DNA of 55,145 bases from Verrucomicrobiia bacterium (GCA_035495615.1 DATJFP010000011.1:1-55145); one strand, 5' to 3'; positions 26,553-36,947 are shown, counted from the stretch's first letter. The notes: generated by a model from the letters alone, not told the origin. Translations and numbers: made by a program.

Positions 26553-27427
26553 GCCGCCTTTTTCTTTTTATTCTTGCTCTCGTTCAAACTCGCTTCGAGC
26601 GCTGCGAGCAGGTCCACGACTTCAGGTTTTTCTTCCTCGGCTTCGGGCGACACGTGAATCTCCTGGCCCTTGGCCTTGGTTTCGATGAGCTTCTCGAGCT
26701 GCTCGCGGAAATCATCGTGCAATTTCTTCGGCTCGAACGGCTCCGAAAGTGATTCCACGAGCTCGGTTGCGGCCTTGATTTCACGTTCGTTCACCTTCAC
26801 GGGCTGAAGCCCTTCCAGCTCCTTGGGCTTTTCGATCTCGTCCGCGAAATGCATGGTCTCGAGGCACAGGTAATCCTGATAGGGCCGGATCGCCGCGAGA
26901 TATTCCTTTTTGCGCATGACGAGTTTCGCCAGGCCCACTCGCTGCGTGCGGCGCATGACTTCCAGCAGCAAGGAATAAGATTTTTTCGCGTTCTCTTCCG
27001 GCACGAGATAGTAAGGCTTCTCGAAATAAATAGGATCGATCTCCGTCAAGTTGATGAACTGGAAGAGCTCGATGTTGCGCGTGGCCTTGGGCGCGAGCTT
27101 TTCGATCTCCTCGTTCTTCACGACGATGTGCTGTCCCGGCGCCACCTCATAACCTTTGATCAGGTCCGAACGCGGCACTTCTTTTTCCTCGGCATTGCAG
27201 ACGATTTTTTCGTGCACGCGCGAGCTGTCCTTGGCATGCAGCAGGTGGAAATGCACGTCCTTGATGTGCAGCGCGCTGTAAAGCTGGACGGGCACATTCA
27301 CGAGGCCAAAACTGATGGAACCGCTCCACATGGACCGCGGCAGGCGGTTCTTTTTCCGGCCCTCGCTTTTTTCTTCGCTGCCATGCCCTTTCTTTTCGCT
27401 TCTGGGTTTTTTATGTTTCGTCTTCAT
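26549..27427 (-). CDS. ku: Ku DNA end-binding protein
   Basis: Bacterial Ku is a homodimeric ring that threads onto double-strand ends and recruits the ligase. The 292-residue length fits the family, with SGSISFGLVNVPVQLYSA at the start of the core, LHAKDSSRVHEKIVC, GYEVAPGQHIVVKNEEIEKL and YLVPEENAKKSYSLLLEVM. Both termini are lysine-rich, as expected for DNA and ligase contact. A strong AGGAGGA site lies inside the end of the upstream polymerase gene, which overlaps Ku by 17 bases. Confidence 0.97.
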   Translation of the reverse strand: MKTKHKKPRSEKKGHGSEEKSEGRKKNRLPRSMWSGSISFGLVNVPVQLYSALHIKDVHFHLLHAKDSSRVHEKIVCNAEEKEVPRSDLIKGYEVAPGQHIVVKNEEIEKLAPKATRNIELFQFINLTEIDPIYFEKPYYLVPEENAKKSYSLLLEVMRRTQRVGLAKLVMRKKEYLAAIRPYQDYLCLETMHFADEIEKPKELEGLQPVKVNEREIKAATELVESLSEPFEPKKLHDDFREQLEKLIETKAKGQEIHVSPEAEEEKPEVVDLLAALEASLNESKNKKKKAA

Positions 27428-28364
27428 GGATTCCTCCTTTTTCGAACGCAGCCCGCGGCAGTTTTTGTTTCATCGTCAGGACCGGCGCGAAAAGCTCGCC
27501 GTGTTTTTTAAGGCGTCCGGCAAGGTCCTGCGGGCCGAACGCATAAGCCGCCGGGTCCGCGCCTTTGCGCAGGGCTTCCACCTCCGCCCAGGTAATCGGC
27601 ATGGAAACCGACGGCATCTCCGTCGCACGGAGCGAGTAGACGCACACGGTGGTCTTGTGATTGTCGTTCTGGCTCCAGTCGACGAACACCTTTCCCCTGC
27701 GCTTGTCCTTGCGCATCTGGGTCGACACAAGGCCGGGGTCCTCGCGCTCGAAACGCTCTCCGAGGCGGCGCGCAAAAGCCTTGGTTTGCGCAAACGTCAC
27801 GGGCGTATTCAGCGGAACTAAAAAATGAAGCCCGCGTTTTCCGGAGGTCTTCACGAAAAAGCGAAGGCCGTGGCCGTCGAAAAATTCACCGAGCCGCCCC
27901 GCCACTTCCGCGCAGTCCCGGAACGAGGCTTCCGGCCCCGGGTCCAGGTCGTAGACCATCATCGTGGGCCTGTCCACGCTCCGGACCGTGCCGAGAAGCG
28001 TATGAAATTCCAGCGAAGCAAGATTGGCCACCCAGATCAGTCCGGCCAGCGAGTCGATCACGCAGTACGAGAGGGGCGCCTTGTCCTGCTTGCTTTTCAC
28101 GCATTTGGTCTTGATCCACGACGGCCGGTGCTCGGGGCAGCGCTTTTCGTAGAAAAAGAATTTTTTCACGCCTTCCGGATAGCGCTTGAGCGTGAGCAGC
28201 CGGTCTCTCAAATGCGGGAGCAGGGCCGGAGCGGCCGTCGTGTAATACTGGATGACGTCGGATTTCGTGAATCCCGCGCCGGGATACATGAGCTTGCCGG
28301 GATTGGAGAGCTTGATTTTTTTCCCGCCGGCTTTGACTTCGACGGGCGCATTTTTGGTGATCAT
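27411..28364 (-). CDS. LigD-type primase-polymerase (end-joining polymerase), copy 1
   Basis: An archaeo-eukaryotic primase-fold polymerase fills gaps at joined ends, preferring ribonucleotides. The 317-residue protein starts at the ATG at 28364, which overlaps the ligase stop (ATGA) and has a GGAGAAAG site; a longer frame upstream reads through the ligase gene. Catalytic acids are visible as YDLDPG (D139, D141) and VFVDWSQND (D229). TLKRYPEG, TSGKRGLHFLVPLN and KTTVCVYSLRA are further family landmarks. It sits between ligase and Ku in the operon. Confidence 0.95.
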   Translation of the reverse strand: MITKNAPVEVKAGGKKIKLSNPGKLMYPGAGFTKSDVIQYYTTAAPALLPHLRDRLLTLKRYPEGVKKFFFYEKRCPEHRPSWIKTKCVKSKQDKAPLSYCVIDSLAGLIWVANLASLEFHTLLGTVRSVDRPTMMVYDLDPGPEASFRDCAEVAGRLGEFFDGHGLRFFVKTSGKRGLHFLVPLNTPVTFAQTKAFARRLGERFEREDPGLVSTQMRKDKRRGKVFVDWSQNDNHKTTVCVYSLRATEMPSVSMPITWAEVEALRKGADPAAYAFGPQDLAGRLKKHGELFAPVLTMKQKLPRAAFEKGGIHEDET

Positions 28365-29356
28365 GCCGCTTTCTCCTCGGGCACCGTTTTTTCCAGCACT
28401 ACTTCGCCGGGTTTCTTGTCCGTCCTCACGCCTTTGAAAACGCCCTGCCTCACGCGGCCGCCGTGCGTCCATCCGCGGAATTCCACTTCGATGACGAGCT
28501 TTGGCGTCACGAAGCGGGCGTCGCGGTCCGGCACCGGTTCCGAAAACGGGTTCTGCGCCGAGGCCCTGGCCTCCAGCCATTTTTTGAGCGCGGCCCTTTC
28601 ATCGAGAGCGAAACCCGTGCCAATGTTTCCCGCATACCGCAGCCGCGCTTTTTCGCCGGACGAGTCGTAGTATCCCAAAAGCAGGGCGCCGACCGAATTT
28701 TTCAGCATGCCGCTGCCGGACGTCCATCCTCCCACGACGAATTCCTGCCGTCCGGTGATCTTGATCTTGCGCCATGCGCCCGAGCGGCCGCCGGATTCAT
28801 AAAGGCTGTCCAGCCTCTTGGCCATGATCCCTTCCATCCCTCTCTCGAGAGCCTTGCGGAAAAGGTCTTCGCCGCTGTCCGACCAGGGCGGAATCATCCA
28901 GCACGGGCCTTTGCCCGGCAGCGCCTCCAGCAGCTTGCGGCGCTCCGTATAAAGGAGTCCTGTGGTCCTTCGCTCTCCCGCGTAAAGCAGGTCGAACGCC
29001 ATGTAGACCAGCGAGGCCGCCTGAAGCCCATGCCGCTGCAGCAGGCTGAAATTCGAATTTCCCTTCGCGTCGAGCGCCACGATTTCGCCGTCCAGAATCA
29101 GCGGCCGGCGCCCGAGAACTTTTTTGATGCACGCAAGCGGAGCAAACCTTTCCATCACGCTGAGGTTGTTGCGGCTGCGGAAATCCAGCACGCTGCCGTC
29201 CCACCGCAGCAGGGCGCGGTAGCCGTCCCATTTGAATTCGTAGCCGTATCCGCCGTCTCTTTCCGGCATTTCCGAAAGCACGGCCAGCATGGGCGGAATA
29301 AACTGCGGCAAAGATTCGCCGCGCGCGCGTCTGGGAGAAGTTCGAAGAGTCGGCAT
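28361..29356 (-). CDS. ATP-dependent DNA ligase (LigD ligase domain, stand-alone)
   Basis: It seals double-strand breaks in concert with Ku. The 331-residue protein has the nucleotidyltransferase motifs FKWDGYR (adenylated K42), ILDGEIVAL (E91), MEGIMAKRL and a WRKIKI-type motif V, then an OB-fold with VEFRGWTHGGRVR. The C-terminus ends in a Lys/Glu-rich tail. As the first gene of the four-gene set it probably carries the operon promoter within 29357-29670. Separate ligase, polymerase and phosphoesterase genes replace the single LigD polypeptide of Pseudomonas and Mycobacterium. Confidence 0.95.
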   Translation of the reverse strand: MPTLRTSPRRARGESLPQFIPPMLAVLSEMPERDGGYGYEFKWDGYRALLRWDGSVLDFRSRNNLSVMERFAPLACIKKVLGRRPLILDGEIVALDAKGNSNFSLLQRHGLQAASLVYMAFDLLYAGERRTTGLLYTERRKLLEALPGKGPCWMIPPWSDSGEDLFRKALERGMEGIMAKRLDSLYESGGRSGAWRKIKITGRQEFVVGGWTSGSGMLKNSVGALLLGYYDSSGEKARLRYAGNIGTGFALDERAALKKWLEARASAQNPFSEPVPDRDARFVTPKLVIEVEFRGWTHGGRVRQGVFKGVRTDKKPGEVVLEKTVPEEKAA

Positions 29357-29670
29357 GCTGTCCTTTCCGGGGAGAATGGTTCTATTTTAAAAGCCTTCCT
29401 GCCGGCTGGACAAGGCAAGAAAGCACCTTTATCGCGTCGGGCCGTGTCTTACCCGGGAAGAAGGATGACGCGGGCCTAGGCATGAGGAGTAAAAAACCGT
29501 CGGAATCCGGCGTCGGAACTTGGCAGTTCTGGTTTAAGGCATATTCCGAAAATAAGGCGGCGGGATTGCTTACTTTTTTTCTCGGGAACCCGGATTCTCC
29601 CGCAGCCCGCGCTGGGGTAGGCTGTGACCGTCTGAACTTTTCTTAAGCTTCTCGACGAAAGGAGAAATTT
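29357..29670. other. Divergent control region, end-joining operon / small secreted genes
   Basis: This 314-base gap separates divergent genes and should hold promoters for both sides. I see a clear ribosome site (AAAGGAG) for the secreted gene at its right end but no promoter pair I would defend, and no gene. Confidence 0.4.
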
Positions 29671-30213
29671 ATGAAACTGTTTATCTTTTTGGTTCTCTTG
29701 GCGACCAGCTTTATTTCCTATGCCGCGGCCCAGTCGAGTGCGGACAACAGCTGTCCGTCGGGCCAGATGTTCGACAACGTGACCGCCGCCTGCGTTTCCA
29801 TCAGCGGCAACGCGGGACTCAGCACGACGACGGGCAATCTCTCGCGGGAATTGAACAGCCCCGCGGTCGGGACTACGGGAACCGGACTCAATGCGGGCAC
29901 CGGCCTCGGCACGACCGCCAACACGCACAATCTCTCGTCTTCCGTACAGGCGGACGCCGGCACCTCAGGATCCGCGACCCGAGTTCCTGCGAGCCGATCC
30001 ACGTCTTCGGTCAGCGGCATCACCGGCCTTCCGGGAACCACCGGAGCGACCGGAGCCACGGGGCTTTCCACGGGCGCGACGCCCGGTATGACCGGCGGCA
30101 CGACGTTCGGCGGGACAACGGACAGTTTTGGAAATTCCGGCGCGCCCACGGTGACCGGCGGAGGCACTTTGAATGCTTCCAGTTCGGCCGGCGGCAGCTC
30201 GGGCTCGCACTAA
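29671..30213 (+). CDS. Secreted Gly/Ser/Thr-rich protein with C-P-x12-C motif, copy 1
   Basis: A signal peptide (about 1-20) is followed by NSCPSGQMFDNVTAAC (C28 and C41, twelve residues between) and then a 140-residue low-complexity tail rich in G, T, S and A with few charges. A short GxT-like run near residues 135-160 is not a real collagen repeat. GAAAGGAG precedes the ATG. It is the first of three adjacent plus-strand genes sharing the Cys motif. Probably exported, perhaps surface-associated; no known function. Confidence 0.75.
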   Translation: MKLFIFLVLLATSFISYAAAQSSADNSCPSGQMFDNVTAACVSISGNAGLSTTTGNLSRELNSPAVGTTGTGLNAGTGLGTTANTHNLSSSVQADAGTSGSATRVPASRSTSSVSGITGLPGTTGATGATGLSTGATPGMTGGTTFGGTTDSFGNSGAPTVTGGGTLNASSSAGGSSGSH

Positions 30214-30214
30214 A

Positions 30215-30532
30215 ATGAAAAGGGAAATTTTTATGATTCTCACCTTGCTTGTGATTTTGAGCGCCGTGATGACGGGCGGGCTTCATGCAGGAAGCGACAC
30301 CTGCCCTTCGGCCATGGTCTTTAATGAATCCACGGGAGGCTGCCGTCCTGCGCCTGGAAATGCAGGGCTGGGGACTGCGAATACGGCGGTGACCGGCACG
30401 TCGACGGCCGACGGGCTCGGAGATGCCGGCGGTACCGCGGATATGCCCGAAGGCGGGAGCGGCAACGGTTCCCTTCATACGGCAACGGGTCCGGCCCTTA
30501 CCGGCCAGGACATCAGCCAGGGCAATATCTAA
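30215..30532 (+). CDS. Small secreted protein with C-P-x12-C motif, copy 2
   Basis: The 105-residue product has a signal peptide ending near LHA and then DTCPSAMVFNESTGGC (C30, C43). A Gly/Thr/Ala-rich tail follows. The ATG at 30215 is two bases past the previous stop and gives a KR-containing signal peptide. A second ATG at 30233 has a better AGGGA site seven bases upstream, so either start is possible. Translation is likely linked to copy 1. Confidence 0.68.
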   Translation: MKREIFMILTLLVILSAVMTGGLHAGSDTCPSAMVFNESTGGCRPAPGNAGLGTANTAVTGTSTADGLGDAGGTADMPEGGSGNGSLHTATGPALTGQDISQGNI

Positions 30533-30551
30533 AAATAGCGCGGAGGCGGTC

Positions 30552-30896
30552 ATGAAGCATCTCTTCTTTTACGCTGCGGCAATAGCTTTGAGTCTTACCC
30601 TGGCGCAGGGAGCGGAAGCGGCCGCGCCCAAGCCCGCGGTTTGTCCCCCGGGACAGGCTTTGGAACCGGCCACGGCGCGCTGCGTGTCGGAAAAAGCGTT
30701 GGAGTTCAAACAAAGCGCGCGCCTGCGGCTTCACAAGGGCGGCGAAGGAGTGATCGAAGCCGACACCGGAACTTTTCAAACCGCTGCCGGCAACGACCTC
30801 AATACCGGCGAACGGTCCAGCGCGACGACTTCCGGCAGTTCCACGCTGGGCGGCGGCGCCGGGACTCACATGAATGACACGATCAGCACCTTCTGA
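30552..30896 (+). CDS. Small secreted protein with C-P-x12-C motif, copy 3
   Basis: It has 114 residues. A signal peptide ends around AEA (residues 21-23), and AVCPPGQALEPATARC carries the motif (C31, C44). The tail is more charged than in the other copies (ARLRLHKGGEG), then returns to Ser/Thr/Gly. GGAGG lies six bases before the ATG. Its last 23 bases overlap the start of the second end-joining polymerase gene, tying the secreted set to that gene's transcript. Confidence 0.72.
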   Translation: MKHLFFYAAAIALSLTLAQGAEAAAPKPAVCPPGQALEPATARCVSEKALEFKQSARLRLHKGGEGVIEADTGTFQTAAGNDLNTGERSSATTSGSSTLGGGAGTHMNDTISTF

Positions 30897-31830
30897 GCGC
30901 GGCACGAGACGCCGCACTTCGGTCACGGTTAAAATCGAAGGCCGCACCCTCGAGCTTTCCAACTTGGACAAGCCCTTCTATCCCGCGGGCTTTACCAAAG
31001 GGGAAATGATCGACTATTACGTGAAAGCCGCGCCATATCTTCTGCCCCATGTGTCCCGCCGTCCGCTGACCCTGAAGCGATATCCCGAAGGCACGTCCGG
31101 CGATTTTTTTTACGAAAAAGAAGCGCCCTTCTACCGCCCCGACTGGGTCCCGACCGTCTCCATTAAAAGCCGCCACAAGCCGCGGCCCATCGAATACCTG
31201 TACATCGACGGTACGGCCGCGCTTGTGTGGGTCCTAAACCTGGCATCGATCGAACTTCATCCCTTTCTCTATACCGCGGACAGCCTGTACGTGCCGACTT
31301 GCGTGGCGTTCGATCTGGACCCGGGGGCCCCGGCCAACATCGTGGATTGCTGCGAGATCGGCCTGCGCATGAAAGGCCTTTTCGAGAAACTGGGTTTGAA
31401 ATGTTTCCCCAAAGTCTCCGGCGGAAAAGGCCTGCACCTCTACGTTCCCCTCAACACGCGCGCGACTTTCGAGGAGACAAAAAATTTCGCGCGCTCGGTC
31501 GCGCTCACGCTGGAAAAGCATGATCCGGAAAGAGTCACGTCCGTCATGGCGAAGGCCGTACGCCCGGGGAAAATTTTCGTGGACTGGTCGCAGAACGACG
31601 AGCACAAAACCACATGCTGCGTTTATTCTCTGCGGGCAAGAGCCAAACCCTGGGCTTCCGCGCCCGTCACGTGGAAAGAAGTCGAAGCCTGCCTTGCGAA
31701 AAAAAATCCCGCGCTGCTGGATTTCGAAGCGGAAGACGTGATCGATCGCGCGGAGAGGTCCGGAGATTTGTTCGAGCCCGTGCTGGCGCTCCGGCAGGAG
31801 CTGCCCGGCGAGCACCGGGCCGCGGCCTGA
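30874..31830 (+). CDS. LigD-type primase-polymerase, copy 2
   Basis: A second archaeo-eukaryotic primase-fold end-joining polymerase, 318 residues, divergent from copy 1 yet with the same catalytic acids: FDLDPG (D147, D149) and IFVDWSQND (D236). TLKRYPEG, SGGKGLHLYVPLN and KTTCCVYSLRA are intact. It lies 1.5 kb from the end-joining operon but on the opposite strand, overlapping the third small secreted gene. Two polymerases may divide gap filling and primer-like synthesis, or one may serve a Ku-independent role. Confidence 0.93.
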   Translation: MTRSAPSERGTRRRTSVTVKIEGRTLELSNLDKPFYPAGFTKGEMIDYYVKAAPYLLPHVSRRPLTLKRYPEGTSGDFFYEKEAPFYRPDWVPTVSIKSRHKPRPIEYLYIDGTAALVWVLNLASIELHPFLYTADSLYVPTCVAFDLDPGAPANIVDCCEIGLRMKGLFEKLGLKCFPKVSGGKGLHLYVPLNTRATFEETKNFARSVALTLEKHDPERVTSVMAKAVRPGKIFVDWSQNDEHKTTCCVYSLRARAKPWASAPVTWKEVEACLAKKNPALLDFEAEDVIDRAERSGDLFEPVLALRQELPGEHRAAA

Positions 31831-31848
31831 TTCCGTTCCTCATGCCGG

Positions 31849-32832
<984 letters not shown>

Positions 32833-32960
32833 AAAATCCTCGCATGATTTAAGATTAGAATGCAGGAAAGGCGAACGCTGTTCTTCCCGCGATTTTGCCT
32901 TTTTTTGACGTTAAGTTCAAGCGCGGCTTTCGGCCGGAAGAAGAGAAGGGCCGCGCGGAG

Positions 32961-35480
32961 TTACGCGGCGGTGCGCCGCTTGTCTTTGTAAAAGGCGTCC
33001 TGCCTTTTCGCGAAAGGCGCAAACGCGGAACGGAAGAAATCTCCGGCCGTCCGCCCTTGTTCCAGCACCGTGATCAGCGCCGGGACGAAAAACATCGACG
33101 TCAGGAAGCACGCCGTGAATCCCAGCACGCCGAGCTTGCCCATGGAGGCCATGCCCTGGTGCTGCGCGATCAGCAGGCTGGCCAGCGCGGCAATGGCCGT
33201 GAGCGACGAAAGAAAAACGCCTTTTCCCGTGTGCATCAGCGCCTCCAGGAAACTCTTGTCCCCTTTTTCCTTGTAGGAATAAAAGATGTAAACGCCGTTG
33301 TCGATGCCCGCGCCGAGCAGGCTGGGCAAAATGACCACGTTCAGATAATTGAATTTAAATTTGAGCAGGACCATCATGCCGGCCGTCCAGAGAAAGGCCA
33401 GGGCTACGGGCAGCAGCACCCAGATCAAATCCGAAACCCGCCGGAACTGGACGAAAATGACGAGCGCGACCAGAAGCAGGCTGAGCCCCATGGCGCGCGG
33501 CATGTCGCGCTCGAGGAGTGTCAGGATTTCCGCGTAGATCACGGCCTCGCCCGCGAGCGTGACGCCGGGCGGGACCGGAAGCTGCCTCATCTCGGCGATG
33601 AACCGCTTCGCCACCTGGCCGTCCAGGATTTCCTTGCGCGGATAAACAAAGACCACCGAGATTTGCCCGTCCTTGTCTTCGTATTGCCGCCGGATGCCTT
33701 CGGGAACCTCGTCTAGGCCGAAAGGCCCGGGATGGAGCTGCTCTTTCAGCATGTCGACCTGCTGCCTGACCTGGGGATCCTGTTTGGCGATGAGAGGCGC
33801 GTACTTTTGCAGCATGGAGTCGATGCCGCCGAGCAGCAGGATTTTTTCCACCTGATGCCGCGGCACGTGCGACATGACCGAAGCCGCGAAATGGAACGTG
33901 GTGTCTGGATGCGTCTTGATATAGTCGTTGATCTGCCCGGCAAGCTCGACCGCCATGGCACGGTCCGGGGTGATGAAGGCCGCGGGCGAAAGTTCCACGC
34001 CCATGTTCTTGTAAATACGCCGCGACAGACGGTTCGCCTCGTCGCGCGCCTGGAGGTTTTCGAAATTATAATCAAAAGCCTGGTGGCGGAATTGCGCCGC
34101 CGAATAAACCGTAAAGGCAATTCCCGCCGCGAGGATCGCTCCGATCAGCCCCCCGGGCACGCGCAGCTTGTGCTCGGCCGGCCTTCCGTGGCGGAGCGGC
34201 GGCAATTTTTGTTCGCCGAGCATCGTGAGGGCCGGCACGCCGTAAAAAACCGCCAGGAAAGCGAGGATGATGCCGGCCCCGCAAATGATGCCGAATTGAC
34301 GGAAGCCTTCGAACGGGCTGATCGCCAAAGTAAAAAAAGCGCTCGCCGTCGTCATGCAGCTCGTGAAAATCGGCTTACCGACTTCCGCGTAGGTCTCTTC
34401 CACGGCTTGCCGCAGGCTTCCCGTCTTGCGGTAATAAAAATCAAGGTTGATCCTGAGATGGATCGCGTAATCGACGCCCATGCCCAAAAGGATCCCGACC
34501 AGGAATCCCGAGATGAGATTAAGGTAGCCGACGCACAGCTTCGCAAAAGCGCAGGTCCACAGCATGCCGATCCCAAGCGGAATTGAGATGTAAAAAATCG
34601 ACCTGACGTTGCGGAATCCGGCAATCATGATCAGCATGATCAGCGCCGCGGACAAAAGGCTCGTCCTCTGCAGGTCCTTCTTGATGGTTTGATATTCCTG
34701 GTACCGGACCAGATAGGGGCCGCTGAGCGTCAGCGTCACCGGCGCTTCGTCTTCGCCGCGCACTTCTTCGAAGGCCGCGCGGACCCTCGCGAATAATTTT
34801 TCCGAGCGCTCGAAGTCGCTCAGAGGATGCAAAGGTTTTATCAGCACGACCTGCATGGCCTCGCCGCCCCGCTTTCCGGAATAGCCCGCGATCTTCGAGA
34901 CTTCCTCCTCGAGCGGATAAGAATGGAAATCCAGGGAGGGCGGCTCTTCCTGCAATAAATCGACGAAAAGCGGGTTGCTCTTGCGGCGGTAATAACCGGC
35001 GAGGTCCTTCAGATCTTTGTTTAGCTTTTGAAGGCCTTCGAGGGAAAGAAAGAGAAGCTTGCGGCTCTGGAATTCCGGGGCAACGGCGCGGTTATCGATA
35101 TAGCCGACACCTTCCAGCGAGGCTGCGCGCTCGGCGAAGCGTCCGGCCGCGGCGCGGGCGGCCTCTTCGGAGGGCGATTCGATGACCGCAATCAGATAAC
35201 TGGAACCTCCGACGCGGGCGCTCAGCGCCTTGAGGTCCATGATGCTCTTCGTGTTCGCGGGCAGAAGGTCCATGAAATTGGCGTGAAGCCCCAGCCCCGA
35301 GGCCAGCGGCCAGGCCGCCGCGCTGAGAAGCGCCAGCGCGAGGACGATGCCCGCGGCGTGCCGGGACACAAACTGTCCCTGGCGGCGCGCGAATCCCAAG
35401 CCCGAAGAATAAGATTTTTTTTCGTCCACGATGTTCTCCGTCTGCTCACCAATATAAAAGGGCGGCGGCGGAAGCACCAT
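32961..35480 (-). CDS. RND/MMPL-family transporter (HpnN-like)
   Basis: An 839-residue inner-membrane protein has two homologous halves, each with one helix, a periplasmic domain (about 60-250 and 490-650) and a cluster of five helices. The second-half cluster carries LPSLLGAGIDNGVYIFYSY and the first carries LLGMGVDYAIHLRI, the GxxxD helices of sterol-sensing/RND proteins. Hopanoid transporters (HpnN) and mycolate/siderophore exporters share this plan, so lipid export is likely. The ATG at 35480 yields a polar start; a GTG at 35429 behind GGAGAA may be the real one. No hopanoid genes are nearby. Confidence 0.87.
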   Translation of the reverse strand: MVLPPPPFYIGEQTENIVDEKKSYSSGLGFARRQGQFVSRHAAGIVLALALLSAAAWPLASGLGLHANFMDLLPANTKSIMDLKALSARVGGSSYLIAVIESPSEEAARAAAGRFAERAASLEGVGYIDNRAVAPEFQSRKLLFLSLEGLQKLNKDLKDLAGYYRRKSNPLFVDLLQEEPPSLDFHSYPLEEEVSKIAGYSGKRGGEAMQVVLIKPLHPLSDFERSEKLFARVRAAFEEVRGEDEAPVTLTLSGPYLVRYQEYQTIKKDLQRTSLLSAALIMLIMIAGFRNVRSIFYISIPLGIGMLWTCAFAKLCVGYLNLISGFLVGILLGMGVDYAIHLRINLDFYYRKTGSLRQAVEETYAEVGKPIFTSCMTTASAFFTLAISPFEGFRQFGIICGAGIILAFLAVFYGVPALTMLGEQKLPPLRHGRPAEHKLRVPGGLIGAILAAGIAFTVYSAAQFRHQAFDYNFENLQARDEANRLSRRIYKNMGVELSPAAFITPDRAMAVELAGQINDYIKTHPDTTFHFAASVMSHVPRHQVEKILLLGGIDSMLQKYAPLIAKQDPQVRQQVDMLKEQLHPGPFGLDEVPEGIRRQYEDKDGQISVVFVYPRKEILDGQVAKRFIAEMRQLPVPPGVTLAGEAVIYAEILTLLERDMPRAMGLSLLLVALVIFVQFRRVSDLIWVLLPVALAFLWTAGMMVLLKFKFNYLNVVILPSLLGAGIDNGVYIFYSYKEKGDKSFLEALMHTGKGVFLSSLTAIAALASLLIAQHQGMASMGKLGVLGFTACFLTSMFFVPALITVLEQGRTAGDFFRSAFAPFAKRQDAFYKDKRRTAA

Positions 35481-35587
35481 GGGGCCTTCCCCCGTTAATT
35501 GTAGGGTTTAATCTCGCTGCGGCACCGGAAAAAAAAGCAGGACTTGCGGGAAAATTCCGGAGGGTTTGTCGGGATTTGCGGAGGATC

Positions 35588-36499
35588 TTAAGTCGCGTGC
35601 TCGAATTCAACGCCGAGGGAAATCAGCTTCAGGATGCGCTGTTCCATATCTTCTTCGATTTTTTTGTGCTGGGTAATGTCCTGAATCACCGCCACGGCGC
35701 CGACGATCTTCTCGTCGAGACGGCGCAAGGGCGAAACCGAGGTAAGAATGGTCTTCGCGCTGCCGTCGAAGCACTGAATGAGAAGGATTTGGTTGTGCGT
35801 GGCCGCGCCTTTCGTGAGTGCCTGATCAAACGCCTGCTTGATGACCTGGCCGCCGCTTTCCCACCACTTGAGAAAGTCGCCGTAAGCGTCCTTCTCCAGG
35901 ACCTCCGTGGATTTCCATATTTTCGAAACGGCTTCGTTTGTCTGGAGAACCCGTCCATCCACGTCCGCGATGATGACGCCCATGGGCAGGCTTTCGAGAA
36001 CCGCGGCAAGCTTCCGCCCGGCCTTGAGCAGTTCTTCCGATTCCCGGATCCTCATTTCCCTTTCTTTCAGAAGCGCGTGCTTCTGCCGGAAAGAGGCATA
36101 GACAGCGATTTTCATTTTCAGAATGTCGGGGTCGAACGGCTTGGTAAAAAAATCGAGGGCACCGGCTTCGTATCCTTTTTTGACGTGCGGATTCTCGGTA
36201 TAGATCGCGGTGATGAAAATAATGGGAGTGTTCCGGCACCGCTCGATGAGCTTGATGCGCCGCGCCGTTTCATAGCCGTCGAGAACGGGCATCTGGATGT
36301 CGAGCAGGATGACATCAACCTCCGTGGTGCTGAGCAGCTCGAGGGCCTGGCGTCCGGAATTGGCAAACACAAGGTCGTAATCCGAGGCCAGCACCGCTTC
36401 GAGGGCGATAAGATTTTCAGGCTTGTCGTCCACGAGCAGCAGGCGGCTGCGGGAGGAAGTTTTGGCGTCAGGCGATGAACCCTTGGAATGGTCGCTCAT
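35588..36499 (-). CDS. Response regulator with PAS domain
   Basis: The 303-residue product has a CheY-like receiver (about 18-135) with acidic pocket DD (24-25), phospho-acceptor D67 in LLDIQMP, a Thr in FITAIYT and the Lys of FTKPFD. A coiled helix follows, then a PAS domain (about 165-285) with the closing DITQHKKIEEDM. No DNA-binding or histidine-kinase output is present, so it may signal by protein contact, perhaps to the phosphatase encoded next on this strand. The ATG at 36499 has no ribosome site and lies six bases after TATAAT, which suggests a leaderless message. Confidence 0.88.
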   Translation of the reverse strand: MSDHSKGSSPDAKTSSRSRLLLVDDKPENLIALEAVLASDYDLVFANSGRQALELLSTTEVDVILLDIQMPVLDGYETARRIKLIERCRNTPIIFITAIYTENPHVKKGYEAGALDFFTKPFDPDILKMKIAVYASFRQKHALLKEREMRIRESEELLKAGRKLAAVLESLPMGVIIADVDGRVLQTNEAVSKIWKSTEVLEKDAYGDFLKWWESGGQVIKQAFDQALTKGAATHNQILLIQCFDGSAKTILTSVSPLRRLDEKIVGAVAVIQDITQHKKIEEDMEQRILKLISLGVEFEHAT

Positions 36500-36505
36500 G
36501 ATTTG

Positions 36506-36511
36506 ATTATA
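36506..36511 (-). promoter_or_regulatory. -10 hexamer for leaderless receiver-PAS gene
   Basis: A consensus TATAAT occupies 36511-36506, ending six bases before the ATG, so the first base of the start codon would be +1. A -35 box is not convincing. Confidence 0.5.
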
Positions 36512-36725
36512 GTACAGGCAGCAAGGCGATTCTGCTCTTATTTGCACGCCGGAGCAAATTTGGGAATTACCCTACTTCCGCTATAACGATCCGCCTCTTT
36601 TTTCTTTCATCCAAAAACTCTTTTTAAACGCGAAGCCGCCCCGAGGGTTAATTGCTCAAAAGCCCGATGCCTGAGTTCTTGGGAATCCTTTATCCTGCCG
36701 CACATTACCAACAAGGAGGATTATC

Positions 36726-36947
36726 ATGAAAAAGGCAGCATTTTTGATTGCGGTGATGGGGATGGTGTTTTCGATGAATGCTTTTGCTGCGGACAATAGC
36801 CAGAATTGTCCTTCCGGCCAGAAGTGGGATAAGAAGACCAGCGCTTGCGCTCCCACGAGCGGCCAGTCCGGAAGCATGTCCACGGGTGCCAGCCAGAGCA
36901 ACACGGGCGGCACGACGGGCGGCACGGCGTCTTCCGGCGCCATGTAA
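36726..36947 (+). CDS. Small secreted protein with C-P-x12-C motif, copy 4
   Basis: A 73-residue product has a signal peptide (1-21, ending AFA), the motif NCPSGQKWDKKTSAC (C28, C41) and a short Ser/Gly/Thr tail. AAGGAGG stands seven bases before the ATG. It is the shortest and cleanest member of the four-gene family and is 6 kb from the other three. A strong hairpin follows its stop. Confidence 0.78.
   Translation: MKKAAFLIAVMGMVFSMNAFAADNSQNCPSGQKWDKKTSACAPTSGQSGSMSTGASQSNTGGTTGGTASSGAM

Noticed and set aside
29671-30213. Collagen-like G-X-Y repeat in the secreted protein
   Set aside because: Only five or six triplets are in register and Pro is scarce; it is better described as low-complexity Gly/Thr/Ser.
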